Below the pieces are notes generated by a model, which saw nothing but the letters and a program-made list of their open reading frames with translations, made no database searches and was not told where the DNA came from. The position numbers and the translations under genes were made by a program. A DNA stretch of 64,000 bases from Alistipes sp. (GTDB taxonomy: Bacteria > Bacteroidota > Bacteroidia > Bacteroidales > Rikenellaceae): assembly GCF_020026455.1 (NCBI RefSeq), contig NZ_JAHHQJ010000006.1:62001-126000 (forward strand), written 5' to 3'. This document shows, piece by piece, positions 1 to 9,073 of the stretch (positions are counted from its first letter, which is position 1; each line of letters begins with the position of its first letter).

Positions 1-1290
1 ACGGAGAAGGAGCTTTCGTTCAAGTGCGATGAGCTGGGCGAATTCAACGGCTATTTCAAGGCCAGCAGCCCGACCGGTGCCAAAATCGTCGACTTCACAT
101 TGCGGGTTTCGTCCCCCTACGACCGCGGCCTGTTGCTTCTGAGCGAAACGACCCGGGGAGCGATGCTCTCATTCAAACGGCTCGATATCATGGAGACACC
201 CGTCAGCCCCCATGCCTTCAAGGATAACAATCCCACCCTCGCCCTGGGTCAGAATGCGCTTGCATTGTGTTGGAAAGGCGAAGGTATCACACAGCCGACC
301 GCGGCATCGGTCGAAAACGGAGATTTTGATGTGGTGATCAGTTCGTCCAATCCGACCAAAGTCTATACGCTCAACACGAACGACATGAAAGTCAAGACCG
401 AGATCACATACGACGGAAACGGGGAGTTTCATCCCAACAGGATCCACTGCCCGCTGGGTGTGCAGGAGGCTCTGTGGCAGGGCGAACTCTATTTTACGGG
501 TGCCGGCCAAGAGTATATCATGTCATCCGAAAAGACGTTTGTACGGCCCGGGGAGTACGAAAAGTTGCCCGACGGAGCCCGAATCGCGGATTATACCTGC
601 TCGATGATCACCGAATACGACGATCGGGTGCGTGTCTATTTCGATTTGGAAAAGAAAAAACTGCTCTATGTCCCGATCGTGCTGGGCTCGGCCGTGCTGG
701 AGAGCGAAACGACATGCAACGGAGACGCAATCGGCTTATTCGCATGCGACGGCCTGTATTACAACGGACGCTATGACCCGGGACATGTCATGGCCATTAC
801 GGCCAACGGGAATCAGGTCACGGTATATCGTTTTTCCGCTCCGGCCGATCTTATGGGGGTCGAGGAAGAGACTCTCGGCACGATCGATGCTTCGGGGCAC
901 ATATTGCCGACCTCGGCTTTGGGCGTGAACCCCATCAAACCCATTCTCTACTATTCCAGGGGAAATGCCATCTACCGGCTCAACTACGACGGCCAAAATT
1001 TCGACACGGCACCCTACATTGCCATCGAAGGGAATTATGAGATCAAACAGATCGTCTTCAATCGGTATGATGTCAACACGCTCTATGTGGCCGCAGAGAA
1101 TGCCGATGAACCCGGCGAGATGAAAGCGTCGCTCTTCATTTACGACATTTCGGACAATTCGTCGGCCCGCCTGCTTTTCGAAGACCACCGCGTCGGAGGT
1201 TCCGTCAGGCAGTTGCTCTACAAGGGAAATGGCAAGGAATACGAATCGGTCATGAAGGAAAAGTCACTTTTGCACAAATTCATCCAATAA
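1..1290 (+). CDS. PKD-like family surface lipoprotein, 3' part (5' end outside window)
   Basis: The frame is open from base 1, so the start and signal peptide lie to the left; about 429 codons are visible. The visible part reads as a beta-rich extracellular protein with repeated aromatic and Asp-rich strands. It resembles the C-terminal region of the Bacteroidota PKD-like lipoproteins that usually sit beside SusC/SusD-type or peptidase loci on the cell surface. No catalytic motif is visible. An internal ATG at 100 is not a likely start because coding character continues upstream of it. A strong terminator follows directly, so this is the last gene of its transcript. Family assignment is from overall sequence style and is moderate; the existence of the gene is certain. 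Confidence 0.6.
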   Translation, partial: TEKELSFKCDELGEFNGYFKASSPTGAKIVDFTLRVSSPYDRGLLLLSETTRGAMLSFKRLDIMETPVSPHAFKDNNPTLALGQNALALCWKGEGITQPTAASVENGDFDVVISSSNPTKVYTLNTNDMKVKTEITYDGNGEFHPNRIHCPLGVQEALWQGELYFTGAGQEYIMSSEKTFVRPGEYEKLPDGARIADYTCSMITEYDDRVRVYFDLEKKKLLYVPIVLGSAVLESETTCNGDAIGLFACDGLYYNGRYDPGHVMAITANGNQVTVYRFSAPADLMGVEEETLGTIDASGHILPTSALGVNPIKPILYYSRGNAIYRLNYDGQNFDTAPYIAIEGNYEIKQIVFNRYDVNTLYVAAENADEPGEMKASLFIYDISDNSSARLLFEDHRVGGSVRQLLYKGNGKEYESVMKEKSLLHKFIQ

Positions 1291-1294
1291 CCCG

Positions 1295-1328
1295 AAACGG
1301 GACGGATTTTTATCCGTCCCGTTTTTTT
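1295..1328 (+). terminator. Rho-independent terminator of the PKD-like gene
   Basis: A 13-bp perfect stem (AAACGGGACGGAT at 1295-1307 with its complement at 1312-1324) closes a TTTT loop and runs into a T tract. It begins four bases after the stop codon of the upstream gene. The region between here and rmlA (1329-1597) shows no gene; a box TACCTTCG at 1526-1533 is a weak promoter candidate for the rhamnose operon. Confidence 0.9.
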
Positions 1329-1597
1329 ATCGACGGATGCCATGCCTTGCGGCCGGAATCCCACACTCCGCATCGAAGAGAGACAGATCCGCGAAAATCC
1401 GGAGTCCCTAAAGCCGGCTTGCGTCAGCGGGGATCACACGGCCGATCGGTTGAATCGGCCCCGGAAAAGATAAAGGCTCTTTGCAAAAAAACAGGCCCGA
1501 CGATCGGATTTTCGCAAAAAAGCAGTACCTTCGATCAAAATTATCCGCCCGAAGGCCCGCAGAAAAGGCCCGCAGGCGGCATCAACGACGCAAGACA

Positions 1598-2482
1598 ATG
1601 AAAGGTATCGTACTGGCCGGAGGCTCGGGCACACGCCTGTATCCCATCACGAAAGGCGTGAGCAAGCAGTTGCTGCCCATTTATGACAAGCCCATGATCT
1701 ATTATCCGATTTCGGCGTTGATGCTGGCCGGCATCCGCGAGATACTCGTGATCTCGACACCGGCCGACCTCCCGGGATTCCGGCGGCTGCTGGGCGACGG
1801 CTCGGACTTCGGCATAAGCATCGAGTATGCCGAGCAACCCTCGCCCGACGGACTGGCCCAGGCGTTTCTGATCGGCGAGGAGTTCATCGGCAGCGATTCG
1901 GTCTGCCTAGTGCTGGGCGACAACATCTTCCACGGGGCGGGTTTCACGGGCATGCTCCGGGAGGCCGTGCGCAACGCCGAGGAGGCGGACAAGGCGACGA
2001 TCTTCGGCTACCGGGTCGAGAACCCCGAGCGGTACGGTGTCGCTGCGTTCGACGAGGCGGGCAACTGTCTCTCGATCGAGGAGAAACCCGCCGTTCCCAA
2101 GTCGAACTACGCCGTGGTGGGGCTGTACTTCTACCCCAATAAGGTCGTGGAGGTCGCCAAAACGATCAGACCTTCGGCACGCGGCGAGTTGGAGATCACC
2201 TCGGTGAACCAGGCCTTTCTCGCCGACGGAGCTCTGAAAGTGCAGCTCCTCCAGCGGGGATTCGCATGGCTCGACACGGGCACGCACGACTCGCTGGCCG
2301 AAGCCTCGATCTTCGTGGAGGTGATCGAGAAGCGGCAGGGGCTGAAGATCGCCTGTCTCGAAGGCATCGCCTTCCGCAACGGCTGGATCACGGAGGAGAA
2401 GTTGCGCGCACTGGCCGGGCCGATGCTCAAGAACCAATACGGGCAGTATCTGTTGAAGGTAATCGAAGAATCGAAACGATGA
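1598..2482 (+). CDS. rmlA: glucose-1-phosphate thymidylyltransferase RmlA
   Basis: First enzyme of dTDP-L-rhamnose synthesis: joins dTTP and glucose-1-phosphate to give dTDP-glucose and pyrophosphate, in the cytoplasm. The 294-residue product has the normal family length. The nucleotide-binding signature GGSGTRLYPIT lies at residues 8-18, the metal-binding LGDN at 106-109, and an EEKP motif follows in mid-protein. The start at 1598 is chosen because the family begins MKGIVLAGG; the open frame reaches back to 1481 but that extension is low-complexity and basic. Its stop overlaps the start of rmlC by four bases (ATGA), so it is the first gene of a tightly coupled operon. Confidence 0.97.
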   Translation: MKGIVLAGGSGTRLYPITKGVSKQLLPIYDKPMIYYPISALMLAGIREILVISTPADLPGFRRLLGDGSDFGISIEYAEQPSPDGLAQAFLIGEEFIGSDSVCLVLGDNIFHGAGFTGMLREAVRNAEEADKATIFGYRVENPERYGVAAFDEAGNCLSIEEKPAVPKSNYAVVGLYFYPNKVVEVAKTIRPSARGELEITSVNQAFLADGALKVQLLQRGFAWLDTGTHDSLAEASIFVEVIEKRQGLKIACLEGIAFRNGWITEEKLRALAGPMLKNQYGQYLLKVIEESKR

Positions 2483-3042
2483 AAGCGATCAAAACGGAGA
2501 TCCCCGGCGTGGTACTCCTCGAACCGGAGGTGTTCGGCGATGCAAGGGGCTATTTTATGGAGCGCTTCTCGCAGCGGCGCTTCGACGAACTGGTCGGCCC
2601 CGTGCGCTTCGTGCAGGACAACGAGTCGAAATCGCACTACGGAGTGGTCCGGGGCCTGCATTTCCAGAAGGGGGAACATGCCCAGGCGAAGCTGGTGAGC
2701 GTGGTCCGGGGGCGGGTGCTCGATGTGGCGGTGGACATCCGCCGCGGATCGCCGACCTTCGGGCGGCACGTCGCCGCACTGCTCGACGAGGAGAACAAGC
2801 GCCAGCTGTTCATCCCCCGCGGATTTGCCCACGGATTCGCCGTATTGAGCACCGAGGCCGTCTTCCAGTACAAATGCGACAACTACTATGCCCCCGGCAG
2901 CGAGGGCGGCATCGCGTGGAACGACCCCACACTTGCGATCGACTGGCAGCTTCCGTCCGGCGAAATTCTCCTCTCGGAGAAGGACCGCCGGCACCCGCAG
3001 CTGGCCGACGCACAGGAACTTTTCGAATACGACAGACCATGA
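2479..3042 (+). CDS. rmlC: dTDP-4-dehydrorhamnose 3,5-epimerase RmlC
   Basis: Epimerises dTDP-4-keto-6-deoxyglucose at C3 and C5, the third step to dTDP-L-rhamnose. The product has 187 residues, usual for RmlC. The cupin core shows the catalytic His in RGLHFQ (His61) and the conserved Tyr in QYKCD (Tyr131), with the PRGFAHGF strand before it. ATG overlaps the rmlA stop and the stop overlaps the rmlD start (ATGA both times), so translation is probably coupled. Confidence 0.96.
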   Translation: MKAIKTEIPGVVLLEPEVFGDARGYFMERFSQRRFDELVGPVRFVQDNESKSHYGVVRGLHFQKGEHAQAKLVSVVRGRVLDVAVDIRRGSPTFGRHVAALLDEENKRQLFIPRGFAHGFAVLSTEAVFQYKCDNYYAPGSEGGIAWNDPTLAIDWQLPSGEILLSEKDRRHPQLADAQELFEYDRP

Positions 3043-3896
3043 ACATACTCGTAACGGGCGCCAACGGCCAATTGGGCCGTGAAATGCAGCGGCTGAGTGC
3101 CGTATCGCCCAACAACTACACCTTTACCGACGTGGCGGAACTCGACGTCACCGATGCCGGAGCCGTCCGGCAGGCCGTGGCGCAGCTCCGCGCCGAAGTG
3201 ATCGTAAACTGTGCGGCCTACACCAACGTGGAGCGCGCCGAGGAGGACGAGCAGGCGGCCGACCTTCTGAACCGCGGGGCGGCGGAGAACCTCGCCCGGG
3301 CCGCCGCAGCCAACGGCGCAACGCTGATCCACGTATCGACGGACTACGTCTTCGACGGCACGGCCCATCGCCCCTACACCGAAGAGGCCCCGACAGCTCC
3401 GCTGAACGCCTACGGACGCACGAAACTCGCCGGAGAGCGGGCCGTCGCGGAGTCGGGATGCAAATACCTGATCTTCCGCACGGCGTGGCTCTATTCCGAA
3501 TACGGAAGCAACTTCCTGAAAACGATGCTCCGGCTGACAGCCGAAAAGGAGCACCTGAGTGTGGTTTTCGACCAGACGGGAACGCCGACCTATGCCGGGG
3601 ACCTGGCCATGACGATCTTCTCGATCGTCGAAGGGGGCTATTTCGCCGGGAACGAGGGTCTCTACCACTTCACGAACGAGGGAGTGGCCTCGTGGTACGA
3701 CTTCGCCGCGGAGATTGCCGCAGCCGTCGGGCACGACAAATGCCGCATCCGCCCCTGCCGCACGTCGGAATTCCCGACCAAGGCCGCCCGTCCGGCCTAC
3801 TCGGTGCTGGACAAAAGCAAAATCAGGGAGACATTCGGACTGGAAATCCCCCACTGGCGGGAGTCGATGCTCTACTGTCTGAAAAACATGCTGTGA
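3039..3896 (+). CDS. rmlD: dTDP-4-dehydrorhamnose reductase RmlD
   Basis: Last step of dTDP-L-rhamnose synthesis: NAD(P)H-dependent reduction of the 4-keto sugar. The 285-residue product begins with the Rossmann motif TGANGQLG (residues 6-13), has STDYVFDG at 100-107 and the catalytic YGRTK pair Tyr125/Lys129. Start and stop codons both overlap neighbouring genes (rmlC upstream, the GT32 gene downstream with a one-base TGATG overlap). Confidence 0.96.
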   Translation: MNILVTGANGQLGREMQRLSAVSPNNYTFTDVAELDVTDAGAVRQAVAQLRAEVIVNCAAYTNVERAEEDEQAADLLNRGAAENLARAAAANGATLIHVSTDYVFDGTAHRPYTEEAPTAPLNAYGRTKLAGERAVAESGCKYLIFRTAWLYSEYGSNFLKTMLRLTAEKEHLSVVFDQTGTPTYAGDLAMTIFSIVEGGYFAGNEGLYHFTNEGVASWYDFAAEIAAAVGHDKCRIRPCRTSEFPTKAARPAYSVLDKSKIRETFGLEIPHWRESMLYCLKNML

Positions 3897-4750
3897 TGAA
3901 GAACAACACCCCAATCCCCAAGACCATCCATTGGTGCTGGCTGAGCGGCGAGGACGTTCCGCCGTTTTTACAGGAGTGTATGGCAAGCTGGAAGCGCCGC
4001 ATGCCGGAATACACGCTCAAATGCTGGACACACGAGAATTTCGACATCCATGCCGTCAAATGGGTCGAAGAGGCCGTCGCCGAACGCAAATGGGCCTTCG
4101 CGGCCGACTACATCCGCCTCTATGCCCTCTACACCGAGGGCGGCATCTACCTCGATTCGGACGTGGAGGTACTCCGATCGTTCGACAGCCTGCTGGGCTA
4201 CGACTTTTTCACCGGAAGCGAATACAATCCCAGCGAATACAAATATGCGGATGTTCCGGTCGATGCGCAGGGCGTTCCCGTCGACCGCGACGCCTTCGTC
4301 CCGGGATACGGACTCCAGGCAGCCATCATGGGCGCGGCAAAAGGCTCCGGGTTCATCCGCGAATGCATGGACTTCTACGAGGGGCACCATTTCCGCGAGG
4401 AGGACGGCACGTTGCACACCGAGCTGACCATGCCGCTGGTCATCGCCAAGGTCGCCGAACGCCACGGATTCCGCTATCTGGACAAGGAGCAGGTGCTCGA
4501 CGGGGGGGGGATCTACATCGGCGGCAACAGCCTGCTGCCAAGCAGCATCTGTCTGCTCCGATTCCGGACCAGGGCCTTCCACCACTGTGCCGGGAGCTGG
4601 CTCGACCCGAAATACCGTCTCAAACGGGAATTGATCGGCTGCCGACGCATTCCCCTGATCCTGAAATACACCGCCAAAATGTACTGGTGGCGCCGACGGA
4701 AAAAACGCATGGCACGAAAACGACTGAATCAACAAAAAGCCCCGAGATGA
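3896..4750 (+). CDS. GT32-type glycosyltransferase (DXD sugar-binding family)
   Basis: A 284-residue cytoplasmic glycosyltransferase. The N-terminus IPKTIHWCWLSG is typical of capsule or LPS glycosyltransferases of the OCH1/GT32 type, and the nucleotide-sugar and metal-binding DXD motif appears as YLDSDVEV (Asp87, Asp89), preceded by the usual AADYIRLYALYTEGGIY. The C-terminus is strongly basic (WWRRRKKRMARKR), suggesting peripheral membrane contact. It is inserted between rmlD and rmlB with overlaps at both ends, which suggests that it uses dTDP-rhamnose or adds to the same surface glycan. Donor and acceptor cannot be told from sequence. Confidence 0.88.
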   Translation: MKNNTPIPKTIHWCWLSGEDVPPFLQECMASWKRRMPEYTLKCWTHENFDIHAVKWVEEAVAERKWAFAADYIRLYALYTEGGIYLDSDVEVLRSFDSLLGYDFFTGSEYNPSEYKYADVPVDAQGVPVDRDAFVPGYGLQAAIMGAAKGSGFIRECMDFYEGHHFREEDGTLHTELTMPLVIAKVAERHGFRYLDKEQVLDGGGIYIGGNSLLPSSICLLRFRTRAFHHCAGSWLDPKYRLKRELIGCRRIPLILKYTAKMYWWRRRKKRMARKRLNQQKAPR

Positions 4751-5805
4751 AACGCAATATCCTGATCACCGGCGGCGCCGGATTCATCGGCTCGCACGTC
4801 GTGCGGCTCTTCGTCGCGAAGTACCCCGACTACCGGATCGTCAACCTCGACCGCCTGACCTACGCCGGCAATCTCGCAAACCTGCGGGACATCGAAAAGC
4901 AGCCGAACTACACGTTCGTCAAAGGCGACATCTGCGACTACGACGCCATGCGTAGCCTCTTTGCGGAGTACGACATAGACGGGGTCATCCACCTCGCGGC
5001 CGAAAGCCATGTCGACCGCTCGATCCGCGATCCGTTCACCTTCGCGCGAACCAACGTGATGGGGACGCTGACACTACTGCAGGCCGCGCGGGAGCATTGG
5101 GACGGAGCCTGGGAGGGCCGACGCTTCCACCACATCTCGACCGACGAAGTCTACGGGGCCCTGCCCTTCGACGACACGCTCTTCACCGAGCAGACCCGCT
5201 ACGCCCCCCACTCGCCCTACTCGGCATCGAAAGCCTCGTCGGACCACTTCGTACGGGCGTTCCACGACACGTATGGCTTCCCGACCGTGGTGACGAACTG
5301 TTCGAACAACTACGGGCCCTATCAGTTTCCGGAGAAACTCATACCGCTGTTTATAAACAACATACGCCATAAAAAGCCGCTACCGGTCTACGGCCGGGGT
5401 GAAAACGTCCGCGACTGGCTCTATGTCGAGGATCATGCCCGGGCCATCGACCTCGTCTTCCACAAGGGGCGCGACGGCGAGACCTACAACATCGGCGGCT
5501 TCAACGAGTGGCGGAACATCGATCTGATCCGGGTGATCATCCGGACGGTGGACCGCCTGCTGGGGCGGCCCGAAGGGGCTTCGGAGAGGCTGATCACCTA
5601 TGTCACCGACCGGGCCGGACACGACCTGCGCTACGCCATCGACTCGCGCAAGCTCAAGGAGGAACTGGGCTGGGAGCCTTCGCTGCAGTTCGAGGAGGGC
5701 ATCGAAAAGACCGTGCGGTGGTACCTTGCCAACCAGGAGTGGATGGACGACATCACCTCGGGAGAATACGAGCGCTATTATCGGGAAATGTACGCCGGAA
5801 GGTAG
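4747..5805 (+). CDS. rmlB: dTDP-glucose 4,6-dehydratase RmlB
   Basis: Second step of the rhamnose pathway: converts dTDP-glucose to dTDP-4-keto-6-deoxyglucose with bound NAD. The 352-residue product has the NAD motif TGGAGFIGSH (8-17), the active-site STDEVYG (Thr132, Asp133, Glu134) and the YSASK pair Tyr158/Lys162. It is last in the operon instead of beside rmlA, and overlaps the glycosyltransferase stop by four bases. No clear terminator was found in the 140 bases before the convergent ybaK. Confidence 0.97.
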   Translation: MKRNILITGGAGFIGSHVVRLFVAKYPDYRIVNLDRLTYAGNLANLRDIEKQPNYTFVKGDICDYDAMRSLFAEYDIDGVIHLAAESHVDRSIRDPFTFARTNVMGTLTLLQAAREHWDGAWEGRRFHHISTDEVYGALPFDDTLFTEQTRYAPHSPYSASKASSDHFVRAFHDTYGFPTVVTNCSNNYGPYQFPEKLIPLFINNIRHKKPLPVYGRGENVRDWLYVEDHARAIDLVFHKGRDGETYNIGGFNEWRNIDLIRVIIRTVDRLLGRPEGASERLITYVTDRAGHDLRYAIDSRKLKEELGWEPSLQFEEGIEKTVRWYLANQEWMDDITSGEYERYYREMYAGR

Positions 5806-5945
5806 CCGGCAGCAGAAGGCGCCGCGCAGCATGGTCGGCCGCAGACAGGACCCGGAGCCAAGGCGGCGAGCCGGGCAACAGGGCCGGCCGGGATTGCCGA
5901 CCCGCCAAGCCCAAGAAGCATGATCCGATTAGGCGGATGCCCCGA

Positions 5946-6437
5946 TTATTCTTTGCGGCTGATCGGGACGAATGTCGCCCGGACGCAGGCCGCCAGATCC
6001 GAAGGGGCAATCCGGAGCTGCAGCCCCCGCACCCCCGCACTGATATAGATAAAAGGCAGATCGGCGGCCGAAGTATGGATGTAGGTCGGAAAGGCCTTTT
6101 TCATGCCGATCGGCGAACAGCCCCCGCGGATGTAGCCCGTCACGGGCAGCAGTTCCTTCATCGGAATCAGATCGACCTTCTTGTTGGCGGAGATCTTCGC
6201 GGCGGCCTTCAGGTCCACTTCGTGGTCGCCGGGCACGACGCAGACGAAATAGCCCGTGCGGTCGCCCTTCAGAACGAGGGTCTTGAAAACGGTCGCGATG
6301 TCCTCGCCCAGCTGTTCGGCGACGTGCGTGGCGGCAAGGTGCTCTTCATCCACGCGGTATGGAACCAGTTGGTAGGCGATCTTCGCGCGGTCGAGCAGCC
6401 GCGCGGCATTCGTCTTTTCGACTTTTACGTGTGCCAT
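5946..6437 (-). CDS. ybaK: Cys-tRNA(Pro)/Cys-tRNA(Cys) deacylase YbaK
   Basis: A 163-residue trans-editing protein of the YbaK/EbsC family, which hydrolyses Cys wrongly attached to tRNA-Pro. Length and motifs match: the TVFKTLVLKGD strand with its conserved Lys, the CVVPGDHEVDLK segment, and the GYIRGGCSPIGMKK substrate-pocket segment. It stands alone, convergent with the rml operon and divergent from the DUF5686 gene, with its own -7 box 29 bases upstream. Confidence 0.93.
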   Translation of the reverse strand: MAHVKVEKTNAARLLDRAKIAYQLVPYRVDEEHLAATHVAEQLGEDIATVFKTLVLKGDRTGYFVCVVPGDHEVDLKAAAKISANKKVDLIPMKELLPVTGYIRGGCSPIGMKKAFPTYIHTSAADLPFIYISAGVRGLQLRIAPSDLAACVRATFVPISRKE

Positions 6438-6465
6438 ATTGTTCTCTTCGTCTTCTTATCTGCCG

Positions 6466-6473
6466 CAAAGGTA
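6466..6473 (-). promoter_or_regulatory. -7 box for ybaK
   Basis: TACCTTTG on the minus strand, matching the Bacteroidota primary-sigma consensus TAnnTTTG, 29 bases before the ybaK ATG. No clear -33 TTTG is present. Confidence 0.65.
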
Positions 6474-6505
6474 GTTTAAATTACACGAATACATTCATTT
6501 TTTGC

Positions 6506-6513
6506 TAAATTTG
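6506..6513 (+). promoter_or_regulatory. -7 box for the DUF5686 gene
   Basis: TAAATTTG ends only seven bases before the ATG at 6521, which would place transcription start at or beside the start codon and give a leaderless or nearly leaderless mRNA. It lies 32 bases from the divergent ybaK box. Confidence 0.5.
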
Positions 6514-6520
6514 TCTGATC

Positions 6521-9010
6521 ATGCTGCAACGGACACTCATATTGCTCGCCGGACTTCTCTGGGCCGCAGGCGCTTCGGCGCAGACTACGCGTGTTCGTGG
6601 ACGGGTGACCGATGCCGCGGACGGAAAGCCCCTGCAATTCGTCAGCATCGTATTCCCCGGAACCACCACCGGAATCACCACCGACGAGCAGGGAATCTAC
6701 GCCCTCGAAACCCGCGACACCGTCAGCCGCGTGCAGGCCTCGATAGTCGGCTACGCCACACGGACCCTGCCGCTGACAAGGGGAGCCTTCAACCACGTGG
6801 ATTTCGTCCTCGAAGCCGTGGAGTTCGGCATCGGGCAGGTGGTCATCACCCCCGGAGAAAACCCCGCCTACCCCATTCTCGACGGTGTGATCCGCAACAA
6901 GCCGCGGAACGACCCCGACCGCTACGACACCTACAGCTGCCGCACCTACACCAAGATGGAGCTGGACCTCACGAACATCAAACCGCAGTTCCGGAGCCGC
7001 CGCCTCCAGCGCAACTTCGGCTTCGTCTTCGACTATGTCGACACCTCGGCGCTCACGGGCCAGGCCTACCTCCCGGCGATGATCTCCGAATCCACGGCCG
7101 ACCTCTACCACAGCAGCCGTCCGGCCTTCAAGCGCGAGGTGATCCGCGCCAGCCGCATCTCGGGGGTCGAGAACAGTTTCGGCGTGGCCCAGTTCACGGG
7201 AGGCATGCATGGCGACGTGAATTTCTACGACAACTTCATCGACATCTTCAACGTGCGCTTCGCCAGCCCGCTTGCCGACGGAGGGCGCGCGTTCTACAAC
7301 TATTTTCTGGTCGACAGCATGATGACCGACGGGCGCAAGGTCTACAAAATCCGCTTCCATCCCAAGCGCCTCACCACCCCGGTGCTCGACGGAGAGATCA
7401 ACATCGACTCGGCGTCCTACGCCCTCCAGTCGGCCTCGGCGCGCATGCCCAAGGGTGTGAACGTCAACTGGATCAAGCACCTGATGCTCGACAACGAGAA
7501 CCGACCGTCGGACAAGGGCCGCTGGTTTCGCGACCGCGACCGCGTGTCGGCGGAATTCTCCATCTCGGCGGCCGATTCGTCGAAACTCGTCTCGTTCATC
7601 GGCACACGCGAGGTGGCTTACAGCGACGTGCGCATCGACGAGCCGATTCCCGACGAGGTGCTGCACATGGACAACAACGTCGTGGTGCGCGACGAGCAAC
7701 CCGAACACAGCCGGGAGGAGTTCTGGGAGCAGGTGCGCCCCTACAATCTGAGCGAAAAGGAGAAAGGCATCTACGCGATGGTCGACTCGGTGCAGCACGT
7801 GCCGCTCTACCGCAACATCTACACCTTCATCAACACGCTGATCGTCGGCTACTGGAACACGAAATACATCGGCATCGGCCCCTACTACAAACTGGCCAGT
7901 TTCAACAAACTGGAGGGATTCCGCATGCAGCTGGGCGGGCGCACGACGACCAACGTGAGCCGCAAGGTGCGCATCGGGGCCTACGTGGCCTACGGCACGC
8001 GGGACGAGGACGTGAAGGGCGGCGGCAGTGTCGAAGTGGCCTTCAACCCCCACCTCACACGCAAACTGACCCTCACGGCACGGCACGACGTGATGCAGCT
8101 CGGATCCGGACAGAATGCGCTGACCGAGAGCAACATCCTCTCGTCGCTATTCTCGCGCGGCGACCAGCGGCTCTCGATGGTCAACCGCGGCGAAGCGGTC
8201 TACGAACACGAGTGGTGCCACGGCGTGAGTACCTTCGCCGGGGTGCGCATGCAGCGCATCTTCGCCAACCGCTACGTGCCGATGCTGCGGCCCGACGGCA
8301 CGCCCGTCAACTCGGTTTCCGACGCCGCGGTGCACGTTGGCCTGCGGCTCTCGAAAAACGAAACGATCTACCGCATGCCCTTCGACAAGCAGTCGATGGG
8401 GTCGGTCTACCCCATCCTGACGCTCGAAGTCTCGGCCGGAATTCCCGATGCACTGCACGGCAGCTGCGAGTACTACCGCCTTGAAGGGAGCCTCAGCTAC
8501 CGCCCGGAACTGCCGCCGATCGGGTATTCGGACATCACGGTGCAGGGCGGACGCATCTTTGGCAAGGTCCCCTACCAGCTGCTCAAGCTCCACGAGGGCA
8601 ACGGAACCTATTTCTACGACCCCTACGCCTTCTCGTGCATGAATTTCTACGAGTTCGCCTCCGACGCATGGGTATCGTGGTTCTGGGAGCACCATTTCAA
8701 CGGCGTGCTGCTGGGCCGCCTGCCGCTGATCAAGAAGCTGAAATGGCGCGAGGTGCTGGTCTGCAAGGGCGTATGGGGAACGCTCTCGCGCGAAAACAAC
8801 GGAGCCGCGGCCGAAACACAGGCCGACCTCCGCTTCCCCGCGGGCATGACCTCGGTGTCGGATCCTTATGTCGAGGCGGGGTTCGGTGTGGAGAACATCT
8901 TCAAGCTCTTCCGCGTGGACTGCATCTGGCGGCTCACGCACCGCGCACCCAAACCCGGGCAGGACATTCAGAACTTTGCCGTCAACGTGAGCCTGCGGCT
9001 CAAATTCTGA
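6521..9010 (+). CDS. DUF5686 / carboxypeptidase-regulatory-like outer-membrane protein
   Basis: An 829-residue predicted outer-membrane protein. A Sec signal peptide (about residues 1-20, cut after GASAQ) is followed by a carboxypeptidase-regulatory-like beta-sandwich (about 24-105: VRGRVTDAADGKPLQFVSI, then ITTDEQGIYAL), then a long DUF5686 region whose second half is a beta-barrel with alternating aromatic strands and ends in the typical C-terminal Phe (SLRLKF). Such proteins are common in Bacteroidota and are thought to act at the outer membrane without a known ligand. It is monocistronic. Confidence 0.88.
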   Translation: MLQRTLILLAGLLWAAGASAQTTRVRGRVTDAADGKPLQFVSIVFPGTTTGITTDEQGIYALETRDTVSRVQASIVGYATRTLPLTRGAFNHVDFVLEAVEFGIGQVVITPGENPAYPILDGVIRNKPRNDPDRYDTYSCRTYTKMELDLTNIKPQFRSRRLQRNFGFVFDYVDTSALTGQAYLPAMISESTADLYHSSRPAFKREVIRASRISGVENSFGVAQFTGGMHGDVNFYDNFIDIFNVRFASPLADGGRAFYNYFLVDSMMTDGRKVYKIRFHPKRLTTPVLDGEINIDSASYALQSASARMPKGVNVNWIKHLMLDNENRPSDKGRWFRDRDRVSAEFSISAADSSKLVSFIGTREVAYSDVRIDEPIPDEVLHMDNNVVVRDEQPEHSREEFWEQVRPYNLSEKEKGIYAMVDSVQHVPLYRNIYTFINTLIVGYWNTKYIGIGPYYKLASFNKLEGFRMQLGGRTTTNVSRKVRIGAYVAYGTRDEDVKGGGSVEVAFNPHLTRKLTLTARHDVMQLGSGQNALTESNILSSLFSRGDQRLSMVNRGEAVYEHEWCHGVSTFAGVRMQRIFANRYVPMLRPDGTPVNSVSDAAVHVGLRLSKNETIYRMPFDKQSMGSVYPILTLEVSAGIPDALHGSCEYYRLEGSLSYRPELPPIGYSDITVQGGRIFGKVPYQLLKLHEGNGTYFYDPYAFSCMNFYEFASDAWVSWFWEHHFNGVLLGRLPLIKKLKWREVLVCKGVWGTLSRENNGAAAETQADLRFPAGMTSVSDPYVEAGFGVENIFKLFRVDCIWRLTHRAPKPGQDIQNFAVNVSLRLKF

Positions 9011-9043
9011 GGGATCCAAGCCCTGCGTGTCGGGGATTTTGCC

Positions 9044-9051
9044 TATCTTTG
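9044..9051 (+). promoter_or_regulatory. -7 box for the HAD gene
   Basis: TATCTTTG, an exact TAnnTTTG match, 22 bases before the ATG at 9074. Confidence 0.65.
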
Positions 9052-9073
9052 GGACCGGAAAACGAAACCGACG

